Shown: positions 32,159-41,049, numbered from the stretch's first letter. The stretch: DNA of 64,000 nt from Serpens sp964410065 (GCA_964410065.1 CAYPFO010000010.1:1-64000), one strand, 5' to 3'. Program-made: numbers and translations. The notes: generated by a model not told the origin, from the sequence alone.

Positions 32159-32185
32159 TAAAGTTCCTGCCTCCATGGCCGAGAA
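32159..32185 (+). promoter_or_regulatory. Sigma-28 (FliA) promoter of flgM
   Basis: TAAAGTTC-N11-GCCGAGAA is nearly identical to the FliA consensus TAAAGTTT-N11-GCCGATAA, about 40 bp before the flgM ATG. Control of the anti-sigma factor gene by the sigma factor it inhibits is the known feedback design. Confidence 0.85.
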
Positions 32186-32225
32186 TAATGGCATGCGTCC
32201 ATACACCCGTCCGAGGTAGCGAATC

Positions 32226-32531
32226 ATGGTTATCGACATTCAGCGGTCGAACGGCACCCCCGTCCCGCCCAGTACAAACCGCAGCACTGCGGCGCAGGCG
32301 CCGATCGACACTGCGGCGGCTCAGCCTGCAGCACCGGTTAAAAGTGGCGAGCCCGTACGCCTCAGTGCCGAGGCTCAACAACTGCAGCAGGTCACCGATC
32401 AATTGCGTAGCCAGCCCAGTGTCGACCACGAGCGCGTGGCACAGATCAAGCAAGCCATCGCCGATGGCAGCTATCAGGTCGACAGCCAGCGCGTGGCCGG
32501 CAAGCTGCTCGGTTTCGAAACCCTGCGCTGA
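32226..32531 (+). CDS. flgM: FlgM, anti-sigma-28 factor
   Basis: 101 residues. A disordered, Pro/Ala-rich N-terminal half is followed by the FlgM helical part (EPVRLSAEAQQLQQVTDQLR, ERVAQIKQAIADGSYQVDS, VAGKLLGFE). FlgM binds FliA until it is exported through the completed hook-basal body. A FliA-type promoter precedes it, and flgN follows 46 bp downstream with its own ribosome site. Confidence 0.95.
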   Translation: MVIDIQRSNGTPVPPSTNRSTAAQAPIDTAAAQPAAPVKSGEPVRLSAEAQQLQQVTDQLRSQPSVDHERVAQIKQAIADGSYQVDSQRVAGKLLGFETLR

Positions 32532-32577
32532 TTGACCTCCCGCGAGGGAGCAGGACGCCCGCTCAACAGAGGTTGTT

Positions 32578-33051
32578 ATGCCAGCAGTAAGCCTTTTGCA
32601 GCCGTTCAATGACGATATCGCCAGCGCTGAGCGACTGCTCGCGCTGCTCGACAGCGAATATCAGGCCTTGAGTCGCAGTGAGCTGACGCCACTGGAAGAA
32701 CTGCTGGAAGAGAAACAACAGCTGCTCGCCCTGCTCGAGCAGCATCGCCAGCAGCGCAGCGAGCTGTTGCGCGGCCTGCAATTGACACCCGACCGTGATG
32801 GCCTGGAAGCGCTTGCGCAACGCTCGCCGCAAGGCCCGGAGCTGATGGAACGTGCCGATACCCTGAGCGACCTGCTAGAGCGCTGCCAGGAAGCCAACCT
32901 GCGCAATGGCCGACTCATCCAGCACGGCCAGAACAGTGTCGAAGGGTTACTGATGATCGTGCGCGGCAAGAATGACACGGCCGGACTGTATAACCGCCGC
33001 GGTCAGAGCAGCGGCAACATTGCTCGCCAACGCCCCATCAATCACGCCTGA
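32578..33051 (+). CDS. flgN: FlgN, export chaperone for hook-filament junction proteins
   Basis: 157 residues, almost entirely helical, with FlgN-family segments AERLLALLDSEYQALSRSEL, EELLEEKQQLLALLEQHRQQ and ERCQEANLRNGRLIQ. The C-terminus (NTAGLYNRRGQ-like region) is the conserved substrate-binding tail type. FlgN carries FlgK and FlgL to the flagellar export gate. It forms the flgMN operon. Confidence 0.93.
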   Translation: MPAVSLLQPFNDDIASAERLLALLDSEYQALSRSELTPLEELLEEKQQLLALLEQHRQQRSELLRGLQLTPDRDGLEALAQRSPQGPELMERADTLSDLLERCQEANLRNGRLIQHGQNSVEGLLMIVRGKNDTAGLYNRRGQSSGNIARQRPINHA

Positions 33052-33123
33052 ATCAATAAACTGATCTGCCTCGATGCGCGTCCGAGGCAGGTCGGTGTCG
33101 TACCGTTCGGAGACTTCGAGACA

Positions 33124-33879
33124 GTGTCAAAATTCCTGGATGATGACAACGCTCCCCAAGGCCCGGTGATACTCAGGGAACCCTTGGAAATCCTCGCCAG
33201 CTTGAAGCTGCTCCAGCAAGGCCTGGATGGTTTGACCATCACCTTCGACGGCCACCCCCAGCATTACCAGAGCCACCTGGTGGATCTTGATCGGGAGCGC
33301 GGCTTGTTGGCGCTCGACGAATTGGTACCCGCCGACGGCGAGACCCGTCTTCTGGCGGGTGAAAGCTTTCACGTCCAGGGGTATCACGAAGGCATACGCA
33401 TGGCCTGGCGTACTGAGCGCGCTCAGATTCGCCGCGGCGAACACCAGGGGCATCGCTGCTACTGGATCGAGCTGCCTGAGGAAATGGATTATCACCAGCG
33501 CCGTGACGCCTATCGCGCACCGCTCAAACCCAGCCAGATCCCCACGATCAACCTGGCGGGCAGCCTGCTCTCCCCCTCGCTGGTGGGCAAGCTGCTGGAC
33601 ATCTCGGCCACTGGTTGCAAGCTGCGTTTTCCCGGCAACGTGCTGAGTGTGCTCGAGCGCGGCGAGGTCTACGAACGGCTGAGCATTGCCCTGCCCGAGG
33701 CCACTCTGGTGCTGGCCGCCGAACTGCGCCACCTGCACTACGAAGAGCGCCACGAGGCCAGTTTCGCCGGCATGCGCTTTCACGAAATCAGCGGACTGGA
33801 ACAGCGGCAAATCGAGCGCTTCGTCTTTCAGGTACAGCGGGAAAGCCGCCGCCTCGAGCGCGAAGGCCCGTTCGAATAA
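33124..33879 (+). CDS. flgZ: FlgZ/YcgR-type PilZ protein, c-di-GMP flagellar brake
   Basis: 251 residues. The N-terminal YcgR_2-type domain is followed by a PilZ domain with both c-di-GMP motifs: R127-x3-R131 in QRRDAYR, and D159-x-S161-x-x-G164 in DISATG. When bound to c-di-GMP, this family slows the motor and suppresses swarming. The start is GTG 33124; no better upstream start exists. It lies next to flgMN as in other Pseudomonas. The 72-bp gap to flgN suggests readthrough or a weak promoter. Confidence 0.93.
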   Translation: MSKFLDDDNAPQGPVILREPLEILASLKLLQQGLDGLTITFDGHPQHYQSHLVDLDRERGLLALDELVPADGETRLLAGESFHVQGYHEGIRMAWRTERAQIRRGEHQGHRCYWIELPEEMDYHQRRDAYRAPLKPSQIPTINLAGSLLSPSLVGKLLDISATGCKLRFPGNVLSVLERGEVYERLSIALPEATLVLAAELRHLHYEERHEASFAGMRFHEISGLEQRQIERFVFQVQRESRRLEREGPFE

Positions 33880-33892
33880 CCTCGAGCCCGCT

Positions 33893-33916
33893 ACGGAGAC
33901 GCTGGCGCGTCTCCGT
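33893..33916. other. Hairpin between convergent flgZ and MFS genes
   Basis: ACGGAGACGC-TGGC-GCGTCTCCGT has a perfect 10-bp stem with a tetraloop, and no T-run on either side. It may protect mRNA ends or act as a weak bidirectional terminator. Confidence 0.5.
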
Positions 33917-33948
33917 CACATCGCCGTGCTCTAGCACCCGCCACACGG

Positions 33949-35208
33949 TTAATCCTGCATCTGTTCCTGTACCACGTGTTCGTCGACACGCGGGTCCAGG
34001 GCCGCCTGCAAGGGCGAGCCCGCCATGCTGTCCAGTACCGGGATGTGATGCAGCGGCGCATCTTCGACCTGGTGCAGGTTGGTGACCCGATGCGGACGAA
34101 TGCTCAGTGCCAGCAGCAGCCCACAGCCACTGATAAAGGCATACAGCAGGTTCGCCCCCAATGAGCGCATCAACACCCCCGCCAGCAACGGCCCGATCGC
34201 CGCACCCACGCCGAAGGTCATCAGCAGCATCGCCGTCAGTGACACCCGTCGCTCGGCTTCCACGTGGTCATTGGAAAACGCCACCGCCAACGGGTACAGA
34301 CTGAACATCAGCAGACTGGCCAGGCAGCCGATGGGCAGCAGCAGCCAGAGCGCTCCCTCTTGCAGCAGCGCCAACGGAAGGCTGGCCAGGCTTAGCAGCA
34401 GCGCGCAGACCCGAATCAACTGCGGCCGGTCGTAGCGGTCGGACAGCCAACCCAGCGGCCATTGCCCGACCAGTCCTGCCAGGATGCAGCTGCCCATGAA
34501 CAGGCCGACCTCGGCCGTCCCCAGCCCCATCCGACTGGCATACAGCGGCGCCAGACCATAAAAGGCACCAACCACCAGCCCCGCAATGACCACGGTGACC
34601 AGCGACTGCGGCACCCGGCGCATGAAGAAACGCGGCTCCATCGGCGCCGGGTGCAAAGGCGCCGGGTGGATGCGGTCGGTCAGCGTGACGGGCGTCAGGC
34701 ACAACGCAAAGCACAGCGCCACCAGCATGAGCAGCTCGAGCCCCAGGGAAGGATACGCCACCAAAACCAGCTGCCCCAACACCAGCCCGCCGTAAGAGGC
34801 CGCCATGTAACCGGCGAATACCCGACCGCGCTGATGGTCTTCAGCCTGCTCGTTGAGCCAGCTTTCCACCACCATGTACAGGCACATCATGCCCAGGCCG
34901 ACCAGCATGCGCAGCACCAGCCACATGGGCAGCCATTCGATCAGACCATGGCCCAGCACCGCCGCGGTAACCGCACCGGCACTCGCCGCATAGGTGCGGA
35001 TGTGCCCGACCCGGGCAATCAGGTGATGGCCAATCTTGCCGCCCATCACCAGGCCCAGGTAGTAGGCCGCCATCAGCGCCCCCACCCATACACCGTCCAT
35101 TACCTCGGCCACTCGCAGGGCCAGGTAGGTGCTCAACAGACCGGAACCCAGCAGCATCAGCAGGGTGGCGGTATACAACGCAGGAAATGATTTCAGGGCG
35201 CGAAACAT
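33949..35208 (-). CDS. MFS transporter (YcaD-like)
   Basis: 419 residues with about 12 transmembrane helices. Major-facilitator landmarks include GGKIGHHLIARVGHIRTYAA after helix 2, VVESWLNEQAEDHQRGRVFA, and GQWPLGWLSDRYDRPQLIRV between the halves. The VVESWLNE segment is typical of YcaD/sugar-phosphate-like efflux members. ATG 35208 is chosen; a TTG five codons upstream is possible because the GGAGG lies far from the ATG. It follows a glutamine-synthetase-like gene but a terminator separates them. The substrate is unknown. Confidence 0.88.
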   Translation of the reverse strand: MFRALKSFPALYTATLLMLLGSGLLSTYLALRVAEVMDGVWVGALMAAYYLGLVMGGKIGHHLIARVGHIRTYAASAGAVTAAVLGHGLIEWLPMWLVLRMLVGLGMMCLYMVVESWLNEQAEDHQRGRVFAGYMAASYGGLVLGQLVLVAYPSLGLELLMLVALCFALCLTPVTLTDRIHPAPLHPAPMEPRFFMRRVPQSLVTVVIAGLVVGAFYGLAPLYASRMGLGTAEVGLFMGSCILAGLVGQWPLGWLSDRYDRPQLIRVCALLLSLASLPLALLQEGALWLLLPIGCLASLLMFSLYPLAVAFSNDHVEAERRVSLTAMLLMTFGVGAAIGPLLAGVLMRSLGANLLYAFISGCGLLLALSIRPHRVTNLHQVEDAPLHHIPVLDSMAGSPLQAALDPRVDEHVVQEQMQD

Positions 35209-35231
35209 AGTTGGTTCAGACAAGCCTCCCT

Positions 35232-35260
35232 ATAAAAAACGGCCCCCGGTACGGGAGCCG
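35232..35260 (-). terminator. Terminator of the glutamine-synthetase-like gene
   Basis: On the minus strand: CGGCTCCCGTACCGGGGGCCG (imperfect stem) followed by six T, just past the stop at 35270 and before the MFS gene. Confidence 0.8.
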
Positions 35261-35269
35261 CAGCGTCCA

Positions 35270-36613
35270 TCATACCCATGAGGCCAGGTGTCGACGCTCC
35301 CACGGGGTGATTTCGTCGTAATAGCTGCCCAGCTCCAGCAGCTTGCTGGCAGCAAAGCCTTCGATGAACTCCGCTCCCAACAGTTCGCGCGCCAGCTCAC
35401 TGTTCTGCAAGCGTTCCAGTGCGGCCGACATCGTGAACGGCAGGCGCAACGCCTGCGGCGCCACGAATTCGCCTTGTACCGGCGGGCTCGGCTCCAGCCC
35501 CAGGCGCATGCCGCGCAACCCGGCCGCCAGGCTCGCAGCGATGACCAGATAGGGATTCGCGTCGGCACCGGGCAACCGATTCTCCACCCGCCGCGCCTCA
35601 GGCCCACTGACGGGCACGCGCAATCCGGCGGCCCGGTTGTCATAGGCCCAGCATGCGTTGTTCGGCGAAGCAAAGGGGTGAAACAGACGCTGGTAGGAGT
35701 TCACATAGGGGGCGAACAGCAGGGTCAGATCGCCCAGCACCGCCTGCAACCCGCCGATGAAATGTCGAAATACCGGGGCTTCCCCACCCTGCTCGTCCGT
35801 GAACACATTCTCGCCAGTGTCGGTGCGCACCACACTCTGATGCAGGTGCATGGAGCTGCCCGGTGTGTTCGCCAGTGGTTTGGCCATGCACACGGCGATC
35901 AATCCATGCTTGAGCGCCACTTCCTTGAGCAGATGCTTGAAGAGAAAAGTCTGGTCGGCAATCAGCAACGGCTCGCCGTGCACCAGGTTTATCTCGTACT
36001 GGCTGATTCCCATCTCGTGCATGGAGGTGTCGCGCGCCAATCCGAGCGCGCCCATGCCGTGATACACCTCGGCAAAGAACTCGCGCAAATTGTGGTTGGC
36101 CGTGACGCTAAATGCCGACGAGCCGGTTTCCGGACGGCCATCTAGGCCGCGCGGCGGCTCAAACGGCTGCAACGGATCCGGGTTGCGGGCAAACACGAAA
36201 AACTCAAGCTCTGTGGCCACCACGGGCGTCAGGCCCTGCTGCGCATACTCGGCCAGTACCTTGCGCAGCAGGCCGCGGGTCGACAGCGGACACGGCCCAC
36301 CGTCGATTTCTTCGGCATCGCAGATGGCCATTGCGCGCGGCTGCTCGCTCCACGGCACGCGATGCACCTGAGCGGGGTCCGGACGCAGCACCAGGTCACC
36401 GTCATCGCCGCCGTAATAACCGGGCGGCGGGTAACCGCCCATGATGCATTGCAGCAATACGCCCCGCGCCATCTGCAGACGCCGCGGTGCGAAGAAGCCC
36501 TCGGCGGTCATCACTTTGCCGCGCGGTACACCGTTGAGGTCAGGGGTTATGCATTCGATTTCACCCACCCCGGCAAGGCGCTCGGCGAGCGCGTGGAAGT
36601 CCATCTCGGTCAT
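35270..36613 (-). CDS. Glutamine synthetase family protein (gamma-glutamylpolyamine synthetase-like)
   Basis: 447 residues, GS type I fold. N-terminal beta-grasp, then LNGVPRGKVMTAEGFFAPRR (a feature of PuuA/PauA-type enzymes). Catalytic-domain motifs: VVATELEFFVFA (metal Glu), HEMGISQYEINL, the substrate loop PGSSMHLHQSV, FAPYVNSYQRL, and ENRLPGADANPYL. The latter differs from the NRST-type loop of true GlnA. It probably glutamylates an amine such as putrescine rather than ammonia. Start ATG 36613 (MTEMDF); nine bases further in, ATG 36604 is possible. Confidence 0.86.
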   Translation of the reverse strand: MTEMDFHALAERLAGVGEIECITPDLNGVPRGKVMTAEGFFAPRRLQMARGVLLQCIMGGYPPPGYYGGDDGDLVLRPDPAQVHRVPWSEQPRAMAICDAEEIDGGPCPLSTRGLLRKVLAEYAQQGLTPVVATELEFFVFARNPDPLQPFEPPRGLDGRPETGSSAFSVTANHNLREFFAEVYHGMGALGLARDTSMHEMGISQYEINLVHGEPLLIADQTFLFKHLLKEVALKHGLIAVCMAKPLANTPGSSMHLHQSVVRTDTGENVFTDEQGGEAPVFRHFIGGLQAVLGDLTLLFAPYVNSYQRLFHPFASPNNACWAYDNRAAGLRVPVSGPEARRVENRLPGADANPYLVIAASLAAGLRGMRLGLEPSPPVQGEFVAPQALRLPFTMSAALERLQNSELARELLGAEFIEGFAASKLLELGSYYDEITPWERRHLASWV

Positions 36614-36778
36614 TGCGTCCAAACCTCTGCGTGCACGCCAGCATGGCAACCTCTTCACAGTAGGTAGCCCAGCCCGCAGAGATCAAGCGCGCAGGCGGAT
36701 ATAAACGCCATCCACCTGTCACGCCAGTTGCTCGACGAACCCGCGAGTGCAGCGAGCTCGTCCGGTACACCGAGTGCT

Positions 36779-38404
36779 TTACACCTTGAAGCGCATCACC
36801 AGGCCCTTCAGCTGGACCGCCAGGCGCGCCAGTTCCTGGCTCGCGGAGTTGGTCTGGTGGGCACCCGCAGACGTTTGCACGGCCAGATCACGGATATTCA
36901 CCAAGTTGCGATCAACTTCGCGGGCCACTTGCGCCTGCTCTTCCGAGGCGCTGGCAATGATCAGGTTGCGCTCGGTGATATTGCCGATCGCCGCGGTGAT
37001 CTGGCCCAAGGCCTCGCCGGCAGCGCGGGCGATGTCCAGCGTGGAATGGGCGCGGTCATTGCTGGTCCGCATGGCTGCCACAGCCTGATCGGTGCCCTGC
37101 TGGATACCGCCGACCATCTGTTCGATTTCCTGGGTAGACTGCTGGGTGCGATGGGCCAGGGCCCGCACCTCGTCGGCTACCACAGCAAAACCGCGGCCGG
37201 CATCCCCGGCCCGTGCCGCTTCGATGGCCGCGTTGAGTGCCAGCAGGTTGGTCTGCTCGGCAATCGAACGGATCACATCGAGCACCGTGCTGATATGACG
37301 GATCTTTTCTGCCAACTGCTCGACTTGCCCACCCGTGGCGGTGACATCGTTGGCCACGTGATGAATCGAGTCGACCGTGCGATTGACTTGCTCCTGGCCC
37401 TGGCGCGCGACCGTGTCGGAGCTGCGCGACGCTTCCGAAGTGGCCACCGCGTTGCGCGCCACTTCATCCACTGCGGCGGTCATCTCGTTGACCGCCGTGG
37501 CCGCCTGCTCGATTTCATGGTTCTGCTGATGGAGGATCTTGCTCGAGTTCTCAGTGACCGCATTCAGTTCTTCAGCAGCCGAGGCCAACTGGTTGGACGA
37601 GTCGCCGATGCCCCGGATGGTCGCCTTGAGGCTTTGCTGCATGGTTCTGAGCGCGGCCAGCAAGCGTGCCGGTTCATCTTCGCCGCTGACGCGGATGTCT
37701 TGAGTGAGGTCACCGGCGGCCACGGTTTCCGCGACCCGCACCGCCTCGCCCAGCGGCGCCACGATGCTGCGGGTAAACAGCAGCGCCAGCCCGACGGTCA
37801 ACAGTGCGGCAATGATCAGGAAGATCATCACGCCGACTTCCGCGCGCTGGTATTGGGCGCGGGACAATTGGGTGAAATTCGCCGCCGCCTCGCTGTTAAT
37901 CTTGACCAGCTTGTTGAGCTGCGCACCGAGTGCAATGGACAACCGGTTGTAATCGCCGCCCAGCAATGAATGCATTTTTTCCACGTCGTTCTGGTGAGAA
38001 AACTGCACCAGGCGCTGGTGGATACCCACGTAATCATTCATGGCCCGCTTCAATTCAGCAAATTGGACCCGCTCCGCATCGTCGCGGATCAACCGCTCGT
38101 AGCCGCCAATCTCTGCCGAGAGTTCGCCGACCAGCTCGTCAGCACGTGCCAGCGAAGCCTTGAGCTTGTCATCTTCACGGTCGACCAGTAGGCGGAACGA
38201 CATGATGCGCAGGCGCAGCATCTTCTCGCTGACCGAACCCAACGACACATAGCTTGGCAGGGTGTTATCGAGCAGCACGAGCGTTGCGCCGCGAATGACT
38301 TTCATCTGACTCTGTGCGAACAAGCCGAGCAGCACGACCAGCAACGCAACCAGGGAAAAGCTGATGAACGCCCTGGGACCGACCTTGAAACGCCGAAGAA
38401 ACAT
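36779..38404 (-). CDS. Methyl-accepting chemotaxis protein
   Basis: 541 residues. A short N-terminus and first helix (ISFSLVALLVVLLGLFAQ) lead to a periplasmic four-helix-bundle ligand domain (about residues 35-190). The second helix (VGVMIFLIIAALLTVGLALL) is followed by HAMP and the long coiled-coil signalling domain. The conserved hairpin tip is IAEQTNLLALNAAIEAARAG. No C-terminal pentapeptide for CheR/CheB docking. The ligand is unknown. A twin TTTTGACGTCA motif lies 115-147 bp upstream. Confidence 0.94.
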   Translation of the reverse strand: MFLRRFKVGPRAFISFSLVALLVVLLGLFAQSQMKVIRGATLVLLDNTLPSYVSLGSVSEKMLRLRIMSFRLLVDREDDKLKASLARADELVGELSAEIGGYERLIRDDAERVQFAELKRAMNDYVGIHQRLVQFSHQNDVEKMHSLLGGDYNRLSIALGAQLNKLVKINSEAAANFTQLSRAQYQRAEVGVMIFLIIAALLTVGLALLFTRSIVAPLGEAVRVAETVAAGDLTQDIRVSGEDEPARLLAALRTMQQSLKATIRGIGDSSNQLASAAEELNAVTENSSKILHQQNHEIEQAATAVNEMTAAVDEVARNAVATSEASRSSDTVARQGQEQVNRTVDSIHHVANDVTATGGQVEQLAEKIRHISTVLDVIRSIAEQTNLLALNAAIEAARAGDAGRGFAVVADEVRALAHRTQQSTQEIEQMVGGIQQGTDQAVAAMRTSNDRAHSTLDIARAAGEALGQITAAIGNITERNLIIASASEEQAQVAREVDRNLVNIRDLAVQTSAGAHQTNSASQELARLAVQLKGLVMRFKV

Positions 38405-38518
38405 GGAATGACCTCACCCGAAGTGGATTGTTTTTCTTCTTACCGATGTGCGCACTGTGAAGCGGAGCACGTCACGAGTAGTGGGTCTTATATCGGCGGG
38501 CAGGTCAGGGCCATGACA

Positions 38519-38551
38519 TTTTGACGTCAAAAAAAGGCCCTTTTGACGTCA
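38519..38551. promoter_or_regulatory. Twin TTTTGACGTCA direct repeat, candidate operator
   Basis: TTTTGACGTCA occurs at 38519-38529 and again at 38541-38551. The spacing is 22 bp start to start (two helical turns), and each copy contains the palindrome TGACGTCA. It lies in the 266-bp gap between the minus-strand chemoreceptor start and the methyltransferase remnant. The pattern suits a cooperative dimeric regulator. I know no Pseudomonas protein assigned to it. Confidence 0.5.
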
Positions 38552-38670
38552 CTCTTTTCCTAATGGGGCGTTAGGGCGAACAAAACGCAGATGCTCTGTG
38601 AATTGATAAAAGGCGCGGTCCACACCAGGTTTCGCTGTGCCCAAAAAACGCGCCTCACGCCAAGGTTCTA

Positions 38671-38985
38671 CTAGACAGACGCTGTCACGATCAGCGCAGG
38701 CATGATGAAATCAACTCGGCCCTCTGTCAGCACGGGCTGCAGCGACTCTTCGCCCTCCTGGCGCAAGCGGTCAAACTGCGCATCGTCGAGCAGGCCGCCC
38801 AGCGTCCAGATACAAGCACGCTCGGTGGCGACCATCGCCTCGATAGACGCAAAGCGAACCACCCGCCATGCAGGGTGACCTGGGCACCGCCCAGACCAGC
38901 CGCGACGGCCTGGGTGCGCAAACACCTCCCGCTCGCCCCAGGCAAACGGCATGCGAACGGCTTGGGCCACTGCCTCGCCGGACAT
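38671..38985 (-). pseudogene. Decayed SAM-dependent methyltransferase, 3' remnant with frameshifts
   Basis: The open frame reads SGEAVAQAVRMPFAWGE, then loses family likeness over about 25 residues, and regains it at VRFASIEAMVATERA, TLGGLLDDAQFDRL and VDFIMPALIVTA. The missing middle (AAGLGGAQVTLHGGW) is found in another frame over the same DNA. This is the C-terminal half of a class I (UbiE/COQ5-type) methyltransferase with two compensating indels. The N-terminal SAM-binding half is absent; the plus-strand chemoreceptor's promoter occupies that side. Confidence 0.65.
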
Positions 38986-39003
38986 CCGCTGCGCTCGGCG
39001 TCC

Positions 39004-39031
39004 TCAAGTTCAGCGCGCCGCCAGCCGATAA
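39004..39031 (+). promoter_or_regulatory. Sigma-28 (FliA) promoter of the plus-strand chemoreceptor gene
   Basis: TCAAGTTC-N12-GCCGATAA: the -10 element is perfect, and the TCAAG-type -35 with a 12-bp spacer is a form reported for Pseudomonas FliA promoters. It points at the chemoreceptor ATG 130 bp downstream. Confidence 0.75.
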
Positions 39032-39160
39032 ACGGTAAAGGCTTCAATTGAGTGGTGCGCAGCCCGCCTCTGCGCTTTTCCAACCGTTATACGTTGTCCG
39101 CCATCCTGGTCCAGCGAAAGTCCAGGTGGGCGCACTTCTCCCGTACCCAAGGAATGAGTC

Positions 39161-40786
39161 ATGTCTTTTGCCAACTCGCTGCGCAGCCAAGTCCTGATCC
39201 TGCTGGGCGGCAGCCTGATGTTGATGCTGCTGATCGCCCTGGCCTGTTTTCAGTCCTTGAGTGACAGCGCCCATGCGTATCAACGCCTCTTGTCCGGCCC
39301 GACGCATTCCACGCTGGTGCTGAACCAGGCCAACCTCGACTTCAAGACCCAGGTTCAGGAATGGAAAAACATGCTGCTGCGGACTCGCAGCAGCAACGAT
39401 ATCGCGACGTTCTGGAACCGCTTCGAGGCTCAGGAGCGCGACGTGCAACAGAGTCTCGAGAGACTCATCAACGACTCTCACATCGATCCGACGCTCAAGG
39501 CACAGCTGGTCGAGCTGCGCGATGAACACCAACAGGTTGGCCAGGCCTATCGTCAGGGCCGCGAGGTGTTTCTGAGCAGCGGCTTCAATGCCCGCGCGGC
39601 GGACCAGAACGTGCAGGGGATCGACCGCCACTTCAGTGATGAACTCGAACGGGTGGCGCGCAACTGGCGTGAGCAGACCGAAGCCGAAATTCCGGTTCTC
39701 GAGCGTTCCACCGCTAACACCGTCACCTATGGCCTGCTGTTTATGCTGTCGTCGAGCCTGGTGGTCGGGCTGCTGGGCCAATGGCTGATCAATCGCCGTC
39801 TCATCGCGCCCATCAACGGACTGATCGAACATATCGCCCAGCTCAGTCAGGGACGCCTGGGCCTGCCAGTCGATGACAGCCGACGCGACGAGCTAGGCCG
39901 GTTAGCCCAGGCGGCCAATCGGCTGCGCGAGTTTCTTTCCGAAACGTTCAGAAGCCTTCAGCAAAGCACGACTCAACTGGATCAGGCCAGCGGCGACCTG
40001 ACCGCCATCTCTTCTCAGATGGGCGAAAGCACCCGCCACCAGTTTGAGCGCACCGACCAAGTGGCTACCGCCATGCACGAGATGTCGGCCACCGCGCAGG
40101 AAATCGCCCGACATACCACCGAGGCGGCCAGTGCAGCCGATGCGGCAGAACACATCAGCCAGCAAGGCGAGGCCGCCATGCAGGTCATGGTCTCGAGCAT
40201 CGAAGCCGTGCGCAACGAGATCACCCAGGCCGCCGACGTTGTGCACAGCCTGGAGGCAGATACCGGGCGAGTCGGCGCCGTGCTCGAGGTGATTCGCGGC
40301 ATCGCTGATCAGACCAACCTGCTGGCCCTGAATGCGGCCATCGAGGCGGCGCGGGCCGGCGATGCGGGGCGCGGCTTCGCCGTCGTCGCCGACGAGGTGC
40401 GCAATCTGGCCAAGCGCACCGCCGAATCCACCGCCGAGATCCAGCAGATCATCGAAGCAGTGCAAAACGGTGCCCTCAACGCAGTGCGCGCCATCGAGAA
40501 CGGCCAACAGAGCAGCGAGCAGGGTGTAGAACAGGTGAAGCGCACCAGTGACACTCTCGGCGGCATCACCGACGCCGTGGAAACCATCCGTAATATGAGC
40601 CGTCAGATCGCCACCGCCGCCGAAGAGCAGACCTCGGTCGTTGAGGACCTCACCCAGAACCTCACCGAAATCACCGATATTGCCAGCACCAATCAAGGCC
40701 ACCTGCAACGCACCCAGGAGGCTGGGCAGCACTTGCACAGCCTGTCCAGCAAGCTCAGCGCACTCAGCCGGCACATTCAGGCCTGA
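39161..40786 (+). CDS. Methyl-accepting chemotaxis protein
   Basis: 541 residues. First helix VLILLGGSLMLMLLIALACF, a helical periplasmic domain (about residues 35-190), second helix VTYGLLFMLSSSLVVGLLG, a HAMP domain (NRRLIAPINGLIEHIAQLSQ) and the signalling domain with hairpin tip IADQTNLLALNAAIEAARAG. No docking pentapeptide. The periplasmic domain is unlike that of the neighbouring receptor despite equal length. Preceded by a FliA-type promoter, so it is probably expressed with late flagellar genes. Confidence 0.94.
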   Translation: MSFANSLRSQVLILLGGSLMLMLLIALACFQSLSDSAHAYQRLLSGPTHSTLVLNQANLDFKTQVQEWKNMLLRTRSSNDIATFWNRFEAQERDVQQSLERLINDSHIDPTLKAQLVELRDEHQQVGQAYRQGREVFLSSGFNARAADQNVQGIDRHFSDELERVARNWREQTEAEIPVLERSTANTVTYGLLFMLSSSLVVGLLGQWLINRRLIAPINGLIEHIAQLSQGRLGLPVDDSRRDELGRLAQAANRLREFLSETFRSLQQSTTQLDQASGDLTAISSQMGESTRHQFERTDQVATAMHEMSATAQEIARHTTEAASAADAAEHISQQGEAAMQVMVSSIEAVRNEITQAADVVHSLEADTGRVGAVLEVIRGIADQTNLLALNAAIEAARAGDAGRGFAVVADEVRNLAKRTAESTAEIQQIIEAVQNGALNAVRAIENGQQSSEQGVEQVKRTSDTLGGITDAVETIRNMSRQIATAAEEQTSVVEDLTQNLTEITDIASTNQGHLQRTQEAGQHLHSLSSKLSALSRHIQA

Positions 40787-40867
40787 CCTGCGCTGCGCGG
40801 TCTCTGGAGCTGCATTCACGGGCCTTGGCAGCACGAATGGATTCAGCTGGCTGGCTCTCAAAGCACT

Positions 40868-40940
40868 CGTTGGGTGGATGTCGTTTTTATACCTCCGCCC
40901 ATGGCCGCTCGGTGGATCGAAAAGCGCGATCCACCCTACG
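40868..40940. repeat. Palindromic ~75-bp intergenic element, copy 2
   Basis: The left arm CGTTGGGTGGATGTCGTTTT and the reverse complement of the right arm CGTAGGGTGGATCGCGCTTT are near-identical to the arms of the element at 2896-2973. The centre differs. It lies in the 262-bp gap between the chemoreceptor and the efflux operon; nothing else is evident in that gap. Confidence 0.75.
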
Positions 40941-41049
40941 AAATGCCTCGCCCCGGCAGAGACACGGGGCGGCGAACGGCTCCTGCGCTGGACAAGACTA
41001 CGTCTAAGCTTTCCTCTCGCGCGTCCCGCTTCGACGAGGAACCGTTCCC

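Noticed and set aside
38490..38497. GCCGATAT on the minus strand as a FliA -10 for the minus-strand chemoreceptor
   Set aside because: No TAAAG or TCAAG -35 lies 11-12 bp upstream of it.
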